This document shows positions 1 through 11,926 of a stretch of 64,000 bases of DNA, piece after piece (the first letter of the stretch is position 1; the number at the start of each line of letters is the position of its first letter). The translations under genes and the position numbers were made by a program. The DNA lies in the NCBI GenBank assembly GCA_004026145.2, contig CP034979.1, forward strand, positions 14,800,852 through 14,864,851, given 5' to 3'. The notes below the pieces were generated by a model. The model had not been told where the DNA came from. It ran no database searches and was given only the letters and a program-made list of their open reading frames with translations. The DNA comes from Takifugu bimaculatus. Its lineage: Eukaryota > Chordata > Actinopteri > Tetraodontiformes > Tetraodontidae.

Positions 1-127
1 AAGGACCTCTTTAAAAACCATACACACACACGGCGGCTGCATCCCATCACACACACATTACTGCTGTGGCAGTGTTAATAGAGAACGCAGATGCTTCGCT
101 CTCGAAGTGGAGAATGTGTGACCTCAC

Positions 128-2313
128 CCCTGCCAACATCCGCATACGCTGCCAGAACTGCCGGCACAGTTGAATACTTCTCCAGCAGCAGCAGACTTTG
201 CCCTTCTTCAAAATGCAGCTCCTTATCAAAGAACACACACACACATCCGTGGCAGGTTCCAGCAAAGTCATTAAAGCTTGATAGAAAGTAAACGGGGCTA
301 CTTTAATGCGGCGTTTGTTCTGAAACTGGAAAGACGAGATGAAGCCGCTCTAAATAGCGTTCAGAGGAAGCAAATCTAACAGGAAATAACTTTGCCGCTC
401 CGCTTGTGAATGAACTCACCATCAGCTGCAGCACTTTGCAGTTCAGGAGATCCATGGCGGCCTCCTCGCAGTCCGTGTCCAGTTTCAGGACCTGCTCCAT
501 GGCCCGCTCCGCCTCGCTGTACCGCTGAGCCACACAAACGAGATCTTTTCGCTCCATTCTGCGGCGAAAACGCTTCTGTTGCCGCGGGAGGTTTCACTCA
601 CCCTCAGGCCCATGAGAGCCCTGCCCTGGCGAAAGTGTCCCTTGGGCCAGTCTGGGTCCAGCTGAATGGCCCGCTCAGCGTCCGTCAGGGCCTCGGGGTA
701 CTGCTCCAGGACAGTAGTAGCAATAAGACCGGTTCCCAAAGATCCTACAAAACAAGATGCAAAAGGAGCCGTGCGATTCCTCCACAAGTCACGTGCGACT
801 GGTCGGTGATCTACCTGTAATCCTTCGGGTCACATCTGATTGCTTCTGTAAACAAAGCCACGGCTTCCACGTACTGCCCTTGCTGCACCAGCTTTATCCC
901 TTTTTCTAGTTGGGAGAAAATCAAAACCGTGTCGGTAACTTATCCCACGGGGACACGAAACCTCAGGCTGGCCACAGATCTGCATAACAAGATTCTTCCG
1001 CCCATGCTGGAGGAACCGCTCTTTTCCCTCAACAACATGTTCCTCCTCCATTGGGCGACTTGTATGGCTGATCACTTGCATTTCTACCAACCGCTGCATT
1101 GCTCACCAGTCAGAGATTCACTCTTTTTCCATTCAGTCCCATTTGTCTGTAAAAACACAGTAGATAGTAGTGAGATAGAGACGTGGCTGTTATGCTGCTG
1201 AACATGAGGACACCGGTGGGGTGTCTATGATTGGCTGCTGCACACAAAAACACACACCAGGTCCAATGTTCAGTTCCCCAGTCGGGAGGCTGTGCTATAC
1301 GCTCTCATCATACAGGGTCAATGCTCGTCCACTCACCTCTCTTTTGGACTCGTTCTCCTTGTTTTCTTTGGATCTGCGGCTCGATCCTTTGGGTCTGATA
1401 TGGCTAGCAGCATTAGCGAAGAAGGCACTGCTTTTATCCCACTCTGGATCCTGCCTCATACACAAAGGGAAGTGAACACACATGGAATCAGATGAGCAGC
1501 CGCGGATGACACGGTGCCCCCACCTCTTCACTGGATTTAATCCGGGTCTTCTGACATTCTCCGATTCCCGAAGGCGCCATGTCTGCAGTGCTGACATAAC
1601 TGTATGTGCCTGGTGTCGTCTTTAAGTTCTCGGCGCCCACTTCTGCCTCTGACTCGCTCTCGTCCAGCTCAGAGTCGGCACCTGCCCCCTCATCTTCATC
1701 CTGGTGCGCGCGACAACGCAGATCTTCAGCGATGCGCAGTTAAAGATAAAGACATATAAAAACATGCACTCGGGCTGGCTAAAGTCAACTTTACCCCTTC
1801 GCCACTCTCGTTCAGGACAACCTGCTCTGGTTTTTTACGCTTCCGGCGGCGCTGAAATAAATTCAGGAAGTGATGCGTAAGGAAACGAGCAATTTTAGTT
1901 CCCACTTACTAAAAAATAGATTCTACTGACACTATTCTTGAAGGGTGTCGAGGAGAGCTCACCTTCTTTTTGGCTTTGCGCCGCTCTGCCCTCCGTCTGG
2001 CCTTCTCCTCCTCGCTCAACTCCTCCTCTTCTTTGATTGCATCCTAATCGCACAAGAAAACAGTGAAAAAAACAGCACACTGGCCTCTGGATGACCTGTC
2101 AATCTGACCCCAGCTGTGTACCTTTGATAGAGCGGTATGGCCGCTCGGGTCAGGGGTGGCAGCGCCGTAGTCCATCTGGTCCTCCTGCTGCTGCTGCTGG
2201 ACAGAGGGACCTGTTCACAGATGCACACCACTTTAATCTTTAGAAATCTTCATGTCAGTGTCCTACCAACCCAAGCGGTCCTGCAGGGGGAAGTAAACAA
2301 AGGGGCCGCCTTT
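128..2313 (-). CDS. ttc31: TPR-repeat protein, TTC31-like (partial, apparent frameshift)
   Basis: Internal coding exons of a tetratricopeptide-repeat protein. Exons read on the minus strand: 2271-2313, 2122-2210, 1963-2043, 1795-1851, 1524-1700, 1337-1450, 815-905, 602-744, 420-524 and 128-221. One small exon between 1337 and 905 was not found, and the first exon lies upstream of 2313. In order they encode a short polyQ tract, a Glu/Lys/Arg-rich basic stretch (SEEEKARRRAERRKAKKK), an acidic Asp/Glu/Ser segment, then TPR helices (QQGQYVEAVALFTEAIRCDP; DAERAIQLDPDWPKGHFRQG; RYSEAERAMEQVLKL). A basic coiled region before two or three TPRs, with FGNRS and GRALMGL, resembles vertebrate TTC31 as I remember it. 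The molecular role of that family is unclear; TPRs usually bind proteins. Exon 602-744 carries one base too many (see findings). The 2271 donor is weak but is the one that keeps frame. The C-terminus runs past the window edge or into unseen exons. Confidence 0.6.
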
Positions 2314-3556
2314 CTTTTCAACAGTGAGAGCGAGAGGAAACGGGAAATGTTAGAAAATGACACCCGAGTGATTCCTGAAACTGCACAACAAAGCAGTTAC
2401 AGATCACAAGCGTGCCAGTGATGGCAACTCTTCCCCACATCTGTGCCTCTGCAAGCTATTGGAGCACACACTCCAGCTTTAACCCTCAAAGCCCAACTCG
2501 GATCTGGTGTTGTATCATTTCCTGCACCTGCAGCTCAAACACAGAAAATCAAAACCTGGAAATGATGAAATCTGATCACTGGAATTTGAAGGGATTATTG
2601 CTTCCAGCCCATAATCCTGCATCACTCCTATCCAAAACACCAGCAAGCGTAAAGGAGTTGATCCAACCTGTTACGATGTCATCTGGAGACGGAGATTTAT
2701 TTTTAGAATAAATTTATGTGTAATGAGTTGGCGCCGCTACGGTAATTTGGCTGTCTGGTGCAAATGGACTGAAAGAAGGGATCAGAACTCCACACTGCAG
2801 GTTTCGGATTCCCAGAAAGCAAACGAGCTGCTTAAATCCTTTTCTCTTTTCATTTTTTCTCCCTCCTCGGCGTCGTGCCATGACTTGAGCGAGAGCGAGG
2901 CCAGGCGACGGCAGCTCCCCTCCCTTTCAGCAACCACCAGATTAGCTCAAGGTCTGCAGGTCTTACGCATCATTTGTTGGGGGTAAAGACGGACGTTCAC
3001 AACATTCAGTCCCCCTCTTATTCATAAACATTATCAATCAACCCGATTATGTCTCTAGAACAGTATCATCTATGCACGTGTGCACAAGTGCACTCTCTAA
3101 ACAACATTTGACAGTGTAGTTCCAGTAACAACACTACTACTATTGGAGAAGTGACTGCATAAAAGCACAACTATTAATGTCCATTCCATCACGTTTATGC
3201 AACAGACATAAAGTCTCTTAAACCTGATTTAATCTAAAGCCTAAACACAAACTGAAAGAACACACAAATCTCCTGTGTAAGAGACAAAAGCCGAAGCAGA
3301 GCTCCTCCCGTCAGCTGATCCAGCTTCATTTGTACATGTACAGGAATGTCCTCTGGAGAAATAACCGATACAAGCTACAACTCACTAGACTACTCTGCCC
3401 CGGCTTTTTTAGGTCCTTGGTTTCCAGAAAAATAATGCTGAGTTAAGGCCAGAGTTGTGTTACCAATCGATGTGTCCTGGAGATTCACAGCTACTTATTT
3501 TACTGCTCTCCTGCAAGTCTAGACTCTTGATTTTAACTCTTAAACACCCAAACACT

Positions 3557-3626
<70 letters not shown>

Positions 3627-4800
3627 AATCTTGTATAGGCTATTGGGTTATAATAGTTTGGTTCAATAGACAAAGTACAGTTAGCTAAATAGAACACACA
3701 CATACAGGCCCTTTTTAATGGAAATATAGGGAAAACCTAACAAATAATAAATATATTGGCCTGTTCAGCTGATCTGAGCGGATTCAATGTCCACAAAGGT
3801 AAATCACCACATTCAATTTGAATATTTTGGGAGATTTTGGCCTGTGGCGGTTTTATCTTTTAAAATTAACTACCCTGAACAAGGAAATGGACCAAAAGAG
3901 GAAGAATGACTGAGGGAGACTCTGAAATAATCACCAATGACTGTTAGAGACGTTTTTAGACGTTTACGAGCCAAAAAGAAAACCCCAAAAAAATAGACGC
4001 TGACAATCTTGAACCATTTTTAGCGTTTAGCGCATATTTGCCGCTATGTGTGGCATTCCTAAAAGTTTACAGTGTGTTTTACTTAGTTTGGCCAACTTTA
4101 AGGTGTGTTTGGGGGTCTAAAGTCTGGCACCGACGGTGGGTCAAGCATGGGTGGAACTGAGGAGCCTTTATTGTTTCAGCAACAAGTCAGATTGAGCTGG
4201 ATGACAAAGGCGAATTCGAAGCACGGCCGCAGAAACACTTTAATGTATAGATTTTATCCGCAGATTGAGCTTGGGATATGTTATCACTTTCATTTCCAGC
4301 ACCGATCCAACTTCTCGCCGAGTTCGGTAACTTTTGAAAAGTGGTCTTTTCTTACCGTTGCCGAGTCCCAACAGCCTGCATATATGTCTGGTGTATTTCA
4401 TGAGCGCCACCATCCAGCATTATTGGCTCAAATACCCCGCCTAAGTAAAAACAATGTTTTTTTTAGCGAACGTTTATGTCAGCGTGAGGAGGTTTGAAAC
4501 ATTTGGGAAACCGATAGCGACTCTGCTGGAGTTTTTTTTTTTTTTTTTCAATATGGTTTGGCCCACTTCCGGTAGCGACCCGCGAGCGATGACGCCGGAA
4601 ACGCCCTCCAGTCTCGTCTTAAAGGCGCAGGTCCTCGATTAATGATCGGCTCACTCTGTTCCATAACCCGCTCCAGGCCGCACACCTCGTCCACAGCAAA
4701 CTACAGGTCGCGTCAATCAATAAAACAAGCCCGTTTGTTTGAAGAGAGTCGCCATTCATTTACCCCTAAAGTATAAACAGATAAGAAGTTACATGTTTTT
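2314..4800. other. Upstream non-coding region of the TTC31-like gene
   Basis: No ORF here looks like conserved coding sequence. The first exon and promoter of the TTC31-like gene on the minus strand must lie in or beyond this stretch. The GC-richer block at about 4560-4640, containing several CpGs, is one candidate promoter. A GATA microsatellite lies at 3557-3626. Confidence 0.4.
3557..3626. repeat. (GATA)n microsatellite
   Basis: About 17 uninterrupted tandem copies of GATA read directly from the sequence. It lies in non-coding DNA upstream of the TTC31-like gene. Confidence 0.97.
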
Positions 4801-5340
4801 GCGGTTACGTTATATAATTATTCTTATTGTTATATTAAGATAAAGATGCAGCGAAGTACAGAGATAGCAGCACACAATGCACACTTACATAGGACTTCAA
4901 TAAGTACTTGATCCTTAAAGAAAAGAAATATGAATATACAGATTAAATATAGAAGATGACAGAATAAGAATAGGGAAGTAACAAAATACAAAGGCAGTAT
5001 TTACCAAGGTAATCATGCAAAGTGTAAAGGTCACATTATTGCACATGTAAAGTTATTTCAATACAGAGATAGTGTGTGTGATATTGCACATAGTGTTTAT
5101 ATTATTCATTTTTATTGCCCAGTTACTCTGAGCATGTTTGGTTGTATAGTCCGACTGCAGTAGCGCAGAAGGATCGACAGTATTTCCTGTTGTTGAAGGA
5201 GCTGATGTCATAGTCTCCTGCAGGATCTGGGTGTTCCCCATGATGGATCTGAGCTTTGCCCCCATCTTCCACCAACTGGGCAGCCCAGGGCAGAGCTGCC
5301 TTTCTTTCTCTTCCTGTCTGCTGCTGTGACAACGCCACAA
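4800..5340 (-). mobile_element. Probable 3' fragment of a non-LTR retrotransposon (Rex/CR1/L2-like)
   Basis: On the minus strand, about 5340-5125 translates in shifting frames to pieces resembling the end of fish LINE ORF2 proteins, such as LRSIMGNTQILQETM and, in another frame, YCRSFCATAVGLYNQ. The (R)RSFxPxAVxLYN-type ending just before a stop is typical. Downstream, 5100-4800 is an AT-rich tail with repeated TGCAATA/TGCACA words, like the 3' UTR of such elements. Frames are broken, so it is an inactive relic. It sits just beyond the 3' end of pyroxd2. The family assignment is from memory; borders are approximate. Confidence 0.5.
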
Positions 5341-5454
5341 AAATGGCTGAAGTCCTTTAAAGAAAAACCAAAAAACTTCCATATCTCTATATTGGCAGCG
5401 ACTGATTTTGAAATCATTCTCAACAAAATAGAAATATAACTTTTTTCCAAACAT

Positions 5455-5480
5455 TTTATTTCAGTTTGTTTTAGTTTATT
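5455..5480 (-). promoter_or_regulatory. Candidate polyadenylation signals for pyroxd2
   Basis: Two AATAAA hexamers on the minus strand, at 5475-5480 and 5455-5460, lie about 100-120 bases after the pyroxd2 stop codon. Their position and strand suit 3'-end formation of that transcript. Confidence 0.6.
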
Positions 5481-5575
5481 TATCCTAAGGAAGTCAGCAC
5501 CATGTTGCCACAACAGCATTAACATAACAGAACAACACAACTATCTCAACACTTGGAGTTTTTTCACCAAATATT

Positions 5576-8500
5576 TCATTGATGTTTCAGGTCAGCCATG
5601 ACGGCCAGTGCCGCGTTCCAGCCTGGTGAGCCCATCACACCACCACCTAACAGAAAAGCAACATTTTGTTGGGTTAAAAAAGCAGCGCTTGTCGTCTTTG
5701 TGACGTCACCATGCGGCTGTATGAGCAGACCTGGGTGACTCCCGCTGCCGCACAGATACAACCCTTTAACTGGGGAGCGGTAGTTGGACAGGCAGGGCAA
5801 AGGTCGCGCTAGGTAAAGCTGGTCCAACGGCATCGATCCATGAAAAATGTTCTGTCAGGAAAGAAATACAACAGGGGAGGGGTTCTCTCTCTCTCTCGTT
5901 GACAGGCTAGCATTAAAATAGACAGGCTTGCCAGTGAGATAACCCTTAACTGTTTGTTAAAGAGCTGCTACATAACGCAACCAGATGACATTTTCCTGTC
6001 TGCGATGCCCGATTGGCTTGATTTTGGACTCTGGCTCGGTTTCAGTTAAAAAGTAACAATTGTCTGCTCTTACAAATGTTTCTCTGTGTAAATATGAAGC
6101 GGTGGATCACCGCACTGGATGCAAATCATTTCCTCAACCAGGGACCTTCTTCGACGTTGGGCACTTCACCTATGAACTTTTAAAGTTGCTGAAAGTTTGA
6201 TTATGGTGAATGAGTACAAACCCCTCCGGTGAGCCCAAAGATCTTCTCCAGATCAGGCGGAACCAGGATGTCTCTGCCTATAACTGAAGATTTGAACCCT
6301 GGAGCATATTGTTCCACCCAGTCAAATACTAAGGAAACAAACAAACAAATGCAGGTCTGCCCAAGTTGCACTTCATTTCACATAGATTTGAAACAATATA
6401 TCAGTAGATTCAAAGATCTAGTTTAAAGGGACTGAGCTCCTGGACAGGGGTCGTACCTCTGTCTGCATAAGCCTCTCTGTCTTGATCAGTCCACTCCTTG
6501 CCTTCTATGTGGTAGGGAGTGAACTGGGTGAAGAGTGAAATCACATGGCAGCCAGGGGGAGCCAGAGTCGGATCCAACACGGAAGGGACAGTCATCTCTA
6601 CCATAGGCCTGGAGGAGTTACAAGACTTTAGAATAAACCACAAACCAATATGCCTAAACAAATAGAAGGAGCGTGGGAATGAAAAGCATCACTTATTACA
6701 TATGGTGACCCCGTAATAGTACAGTGACTGGTAGCTTAGCTCAATACACTTTGCAAATATATTCTGCTAGGCCAGCAAAGAATAGGGGAAATAAGCATCA
6801 AAGTTTGTTTTGTTTGCAGAGGGAGATATTGCTTTCCAATTAAAGGCTCCTCTTTATGCTGCAAACACGGGGATCCATTTTTAAATATGTGCTTATGTTA
6901 ACCATTAACCGAAATGCCTGGAAGTCTTTTCCACATGCAGCACTGTCGCCTTTCAACCTGAGGGCCGATGAGCAAAAGCCGAAACGTAAACTGGTGGAAT
7001 CTGCAGCAGAGAGCGTGCGTCGCGATGAGGGGCACGACTGCGCGAACCTCGATGAGGGGCGTCCGTTCAAGGCCTCCTTGTACGCCGTCTCCAGCACGTC
7101 GACGCTTTCACAATTGATGTGAATGGAGCACTGATGGTGAGGCCCGGGCTTGCCGTTTGCCGTGGGAGCCGCAAGGAAGTTTGGTAGACTGTCTACTGCC
7201 ACTGTAGGAGGCCAATATAGATGCAGTCAGGGCTGGTTCTCCAGATTTATCGTAAAAAATGTCATTTTTAACAATAGCTTCCCTAATGCCATGAAGCTCA
7301 GGCAGTGCTGCACAGATGTGCTGGCATCAGCATCCTGCTTGGCATGACAGAAGGCATTTACCATTGATTTTGGTAACAGCCGAGGTGTAGTCGATCTGCT
7401 CCACGGCGCGGATGAACTCGGGAGAAAGGACAGTCTACGACGAGAAGAGAAGGCCAGAGGCAATAAAAATAATAATAATGTTCCTGTTGTCACTGTGCGG
7501 GTGCCGTGATCTCGGGAATACCCGCGGAGTGAGTTTCCTGAAGGTAACATCTGGAGTGGCGTTTGATAACACCACTTTGCTGCGGATCTCCGTCCCATCT
7601 TTCAGCCCCACTCCCTTCACTGCACCGTCTGAACCGACCAGGACCTGGTCCACGTCCTGTCGTCGGGCGCAAACGCAGATCAAACCTCGACTTCAAATCG
7701 ACAGAAACACGATAACCTCAGAGCCGAAATACCTTCTCTGTGAAAATGTCTGCACCGTGGGATCGAGCGGAGCTGGCGATGGCCTCCGACACCCGGCCCA
7801 TGCCTCCCTCCACATAACCCCATGCACCTTTCTCCTTCTCCAGCTCGCCCATGACATGGTGCAGCAGCACATACCTTCAACACAAGACCGTAACATCAGC
7901 GCATGTCAGTGGTGCGTTTACTGACACACGGGAAAATAGTCGTTCTGGGTGATATTTTGTGTGATAAGAGACGTGACCCACCCACTGCCAGGGTTACTCG
8001 GGCTGGTCATGGCTCCAATCACACCATCGGTGGCCAGAGTGGCCTTCAGAGGCTCGGAATCGAACCATCTATTGAGGATCTGTTTTCCCAAAAAGAGCCG
8101 GTCATGATGCAGTCAACAGGAGAAAAGCAACAACTTTGATGCTGCAAACCTTCATTATTGGTGCGGTTAAGATCTCATAAAAGCCTGGAATCTTTGTCCC
8201 CAGAGCCAGACCTTCAAATTCAACATAGAGGACACATCAGGACAGAGGCAGAGTCGATTAGCTGTTAGCTCATTTATTTTTTAGTTCTGCATATATAAAC
8301 ACACCACATTTGACCAAGGGAACGGCAGTTCTCGCTGCAGCCAGTCTCTTCCTTAATGATCCAGTAGTAGCACTGGGGATGTCCACAGGAGGAGCATCCA
8401 GGAGCGGATGGATGGCTGCTGCTAAGCTGTCCAAGTGTGCGACAAAGTCCGGGTAAACCTGGGAACAACGCATAGGACTCAGGCTAAAATGCAAGTCCCT

Positions 8501-9470
8501 GCACACTTAGTCAAGGATTTCCATTTACTTGCCTCAGCATCCTTCTGGGAGAACTTGCTGATTTCCTTCTGGTTCATGGCCACATCTGAGCCCAGCGTGA
8601 GCGACCTGGGTGGAGCTCCTCTCAGTCCCTCCTCCAGCATGGGGGTAAAAGCATGGGGATCCCTCATGTATACCTTCAGCCCATGTTTCTAAAAATAAAC
8701 ATCACAGACACACACCAACATTTGATTACATTAAACCAGTAAAAATGATAAATCTCTTACAAACCTCAAACCTTGACGTGTTTACCTTGAGCTCCAAATC
8801 TGAATATATGTGAGGTCTTAACAGACTCAGCACATAAGAACACCTGGAGAAGCGGAAACCTGTATGCAAAACTACAGTAACTCCCACAGGCGGCGGCTGC
8901 ATTTCAGAGGTTACATTCCAGTGGCACTTTTGAGCAGATCATTGGGTTTGTAGGTGGGCCACAGAGGCCACCTTACCTGGGATGATTTCCTCTGTGACCG
9001 CAGCTCCGCCAAGAACATGTCGACGTTCTAGGACTGCTGTCTTCAGCCCTCCTCTCTGCAGGTAGGCTGCCTGGACAGATGCACACCAACACCGTTACTG
9101 TAACGCGGTACCCACTAGTCAACATGCAGGCCTTTGAACTTACTGCCACCAGCCCGTTATGTCCTGCGAACAAAAATAACATTTGTCCATATTACTGCTT
9201 ATGAAAATGCAGGCTATTATTACTCTTGTGTACTGCACGATGTCGGACACGTTAAAAACGTGAAATAACTCGCAAGAAAGCAAAAAATATCCAAAAAAGT
9301 ATATTGAACTTGTTGATAACGTCCACGTCAGCGCTTATTGCAAACGCTGCACAAAACCCACCTCCTCCGATGACCAGAGCGTCATACTGGGATTTTATGG
9401 TGAAATGGCGGCGCATAAACCTGGTTACTGTCCCGAATGCTGCAGCGTTTTTAGTCCGACTAGTCCACAT
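5576..9470 (-). CDS. pyroxd2: Pyridine nucleotide-disulphide oxidoreductase domain-containing protein 2
   Basis: Sixteen coding exons, in transcript order: 9362-9470, 9144-9163, 8977-9070, 8786-8859, 8533-8688, 8305-8458, 8150-8211, 7982-8079, 7733-7874, 7522-7656, 7362-7434, 7048-7201, 6457-6608, 6222-6328, 5731-5851, 5576-5646. They total 1722 bases in one frame (573 residues and a stop; human is about 581). The N-terminus is rich in Arg/Lys and Ser/Thr, like a mitochondrial presequence. It is followed by the FAD-binding Rossmann motif DALVIGGGHNGLVAAAYLQ at about residues 32-50, then ERRHVLGGAAVTEEIIPG. The C-terminus has GLYLCGSGSHPGGGVMG, the second dinucleotide-site signature of the phytoene desaturase/amine oxidase-like family. 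The protein is known as a mitochondrial, probably FAD-dependent oxidoreductase; its substrate is not established. One exon is only 20 bases (9144-9163), and the intron after 8533 starts with GC instead of GT. The ATG at 9470 is the first in the open frame. Confidence 0.95.
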
Positions 9471-11926
9471 TATTGCAGGGGTCCCAAATAGAAGTTGACC
9501 CTTCGTTTCTGTGCTTAAGGAGGGAAAATACGGCTCAATCCAACTGTCAAGAAATTTCTGCCCCGTTTGCTGAAGTTTTGTAATGAAGAAAACAATATTT
9601 ATTTTTCTTTTAAGAGGCGTGTCTGCCTATGACCTGGTAATTATTAAACTGGCCACTTGGTGGCAGACTGCACACGCTTTGCGCAGAGGCTTTCACTTCA
9701 AAGCACGCGAGTTATGTTGTCTTCAACTGTTATTTTTCATTTCATTTAGCATTTCGTATGTTGCATCTAATTAACCTGTGTGTATCCGAATTTCACATGT
9801 TCAGATGGCCGCTCACGTGCTCTGTGCTGGCATCTGAACCGTCGACCTAAAGAAGCTGCACCCAGGTGAATGGATCGTGTTACCTGTTGCATTTCTCTTC
9901 TGCGTCGCCCCAGTTAGTTTACAGTGTTTTTTTGCTGCAGGTGTAACGCCCCTTAACCACACCTGCGGGCTCTGGGGAATTCAAACAGTTTTAAGAGAAA
10001 AAGTCTGCACAGAAACATTTAGTTTAGAAACTGAAGATGAAGCTTGGTTTTAATCACGACAATAAATCCCATTTTAATTTTCAAACCGAGCAAACTCTTG
10101 TCCACGCTGCTTTTTTTTGGATGATGGGAACGTAACGATGCCTCGACTGGGGTGGTGCAGTTTCACTCTGGCTTTAACCGTCACACATCTTCACCAGAGG
10201 TTTAAGATGAACTCTCAGCAGCTTGTTCCTTCGCGCTGCTGTTGAAGATGTCGTGTTTCTTTAGTGGTGCTCTCAGCATGATGAAATCGCATCATTCATT
10301 GGATCATGACAGTCCAGGGAGTAGCCAGAGCCGGTCCACTGGGACCTGAGCAGGAAGAGTGTTAATGGCACACAAACAACCAAACACAGCAGAATATAAC
10401 GAAGTTATTGTGTCATATAATCTGTGGTTTTTGTTGGTTGTTTTTTTATTATTATGTTTTGCTTAGACGGTGTAAAATAATTCCTGAGGCTGGCAGAGAT
10501 CGTGCACTCTCTTGGCAGAGGGAATGAACAGAGGTGTGATGGTGATCTAGAGTTTCCTGCTGGGCCCAACATGCCGCTCCCCTGATGCCTCACTCCTGCA
10601 TTAGTTTCAGGGAAGAGAGATGATCCTGACGGGCCGTCTGCTTGGTTTTCTTTTAAGAAACGTCTCCAGACAACAGCCAGTCAACCATAACTAGATCAGA
10701 AGCAGGCGCTTTTGGTCTTGTAAGCAGAAATTAACACTTCCTTCTCCTTTGTCGGCAGAAATTCAACACTGCGGCCCTTGAAGGCTCTCCCAAGCAATTA
10801 AGGGGAAAATTGAATTTTGTTCTTACAGCGCCGCACCTAAACACAATTACCTCATTCTCTAGAAAATGGGACGACCCCCCCACCCCCCACCCCCACTCAC
10901 CCATCCCCATTATTGATGATGGATTTGAAATAAACCCTCGCTGAAGTCCTCAAAATGTGTCACTGTGCAAAACAAATCTGTTTGGAGCACGTATTGTGAT
11001 GCTAGCTGTTAACATTAGATTGTTGATTGCTACTTTACGTGTTTTGTTTTTGCCTCTTTTAGCACAAATCCAAGTTGGCAAAAGCCAACATATGCATGTG
11101 TTGTGACCCCTATTTTATTTAAGATCCGCTGTAGATTTATGTAGTGATTAGAGACAGATTATAGACTGTGACTCCCATCAGAGAATCAAGGTCCTTGGAG
11201 TGAGAGCTAAACTTTTGTTCCTTTAAGCCCCTTGATTTTAGAAGATCAAAGGTGAAAGTCTCTTCAGACTTCAGAACATTATCAAAATTTAATGAGCTCT
11301 TCCTTGGCCCATTATTTCTGAAAAAAATCAATTGAAATACATTTATAACTTTTTGAGCTGCTTTCCTAGAAGAAACACAAACAAATATGGCCTCACTATG
11401 AATATTGGCCTCATGAATATATACACACACACTGGGGTTATTGGTTTACATTTTTATGGTTGTTATTCATCACAGTATTTAAATGAATCCGGTTTTGCTT
11501 CCCTGTTCCCACTATTTATTGCGTAAAGCTAGCAGATAAAGCAGAGCTTATCATCCTTAGCTTCTTTTACAAGCAGACTTGTTATAAAATAACCTGTTCT
11601 GACTTCTGCTCCTGCTTTTACGGCGCCCATAGGCGAACCTGTCGCGTAGCGGCCAAACGTCACACATGTTTTGAAGCCCCATTTGATTGACGTGTGTTTC
11701 GACCAATCAGGAGCGTAGGCTTTGCCCGCAGTAGCCAATAGGAGATGACTTCCTCCCAGCGGCCTGTCTGGTGCGTTATCCGCCGGGGCCCGCCTCGTTG
11801 CTGTGTTGCGGGGCTGTGAGGGCATGGTGGAGCCGACCCGAAGCTGCCAAAGCCCCCTAAAGGAATGCAAGATTTCAAGACGCTACACCTGCGGGCCTAA
11901 CCACTTTACACATTACCTGGTTTCTA
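9471..11926. other. Intergenic region between divergent pyroxd2 and slc25a28
   Basis: The two genes are transcribed away from each other. The region must contain both promoters and 5' UTRs. The 11620-11920 segment is CpG-richer and is the likely slc25a28 promoter and 5' UTR. A C-rich run lies near 10874-10900. I see no conserved coding sequence. Confidence 0.5.
9653..9666 (+). promoter_or_regulatory. Candidate CTCF-binding motif
   Basis: CCACTTGGTGGCAG fits the core CTCF consensus (CCASNAGRKGGCRS-like) with few departures. It lies about 190 bases upstream of the pyroxd2 start codon. Motif match by eye only; no occupancy data. Confidence 0.35.
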
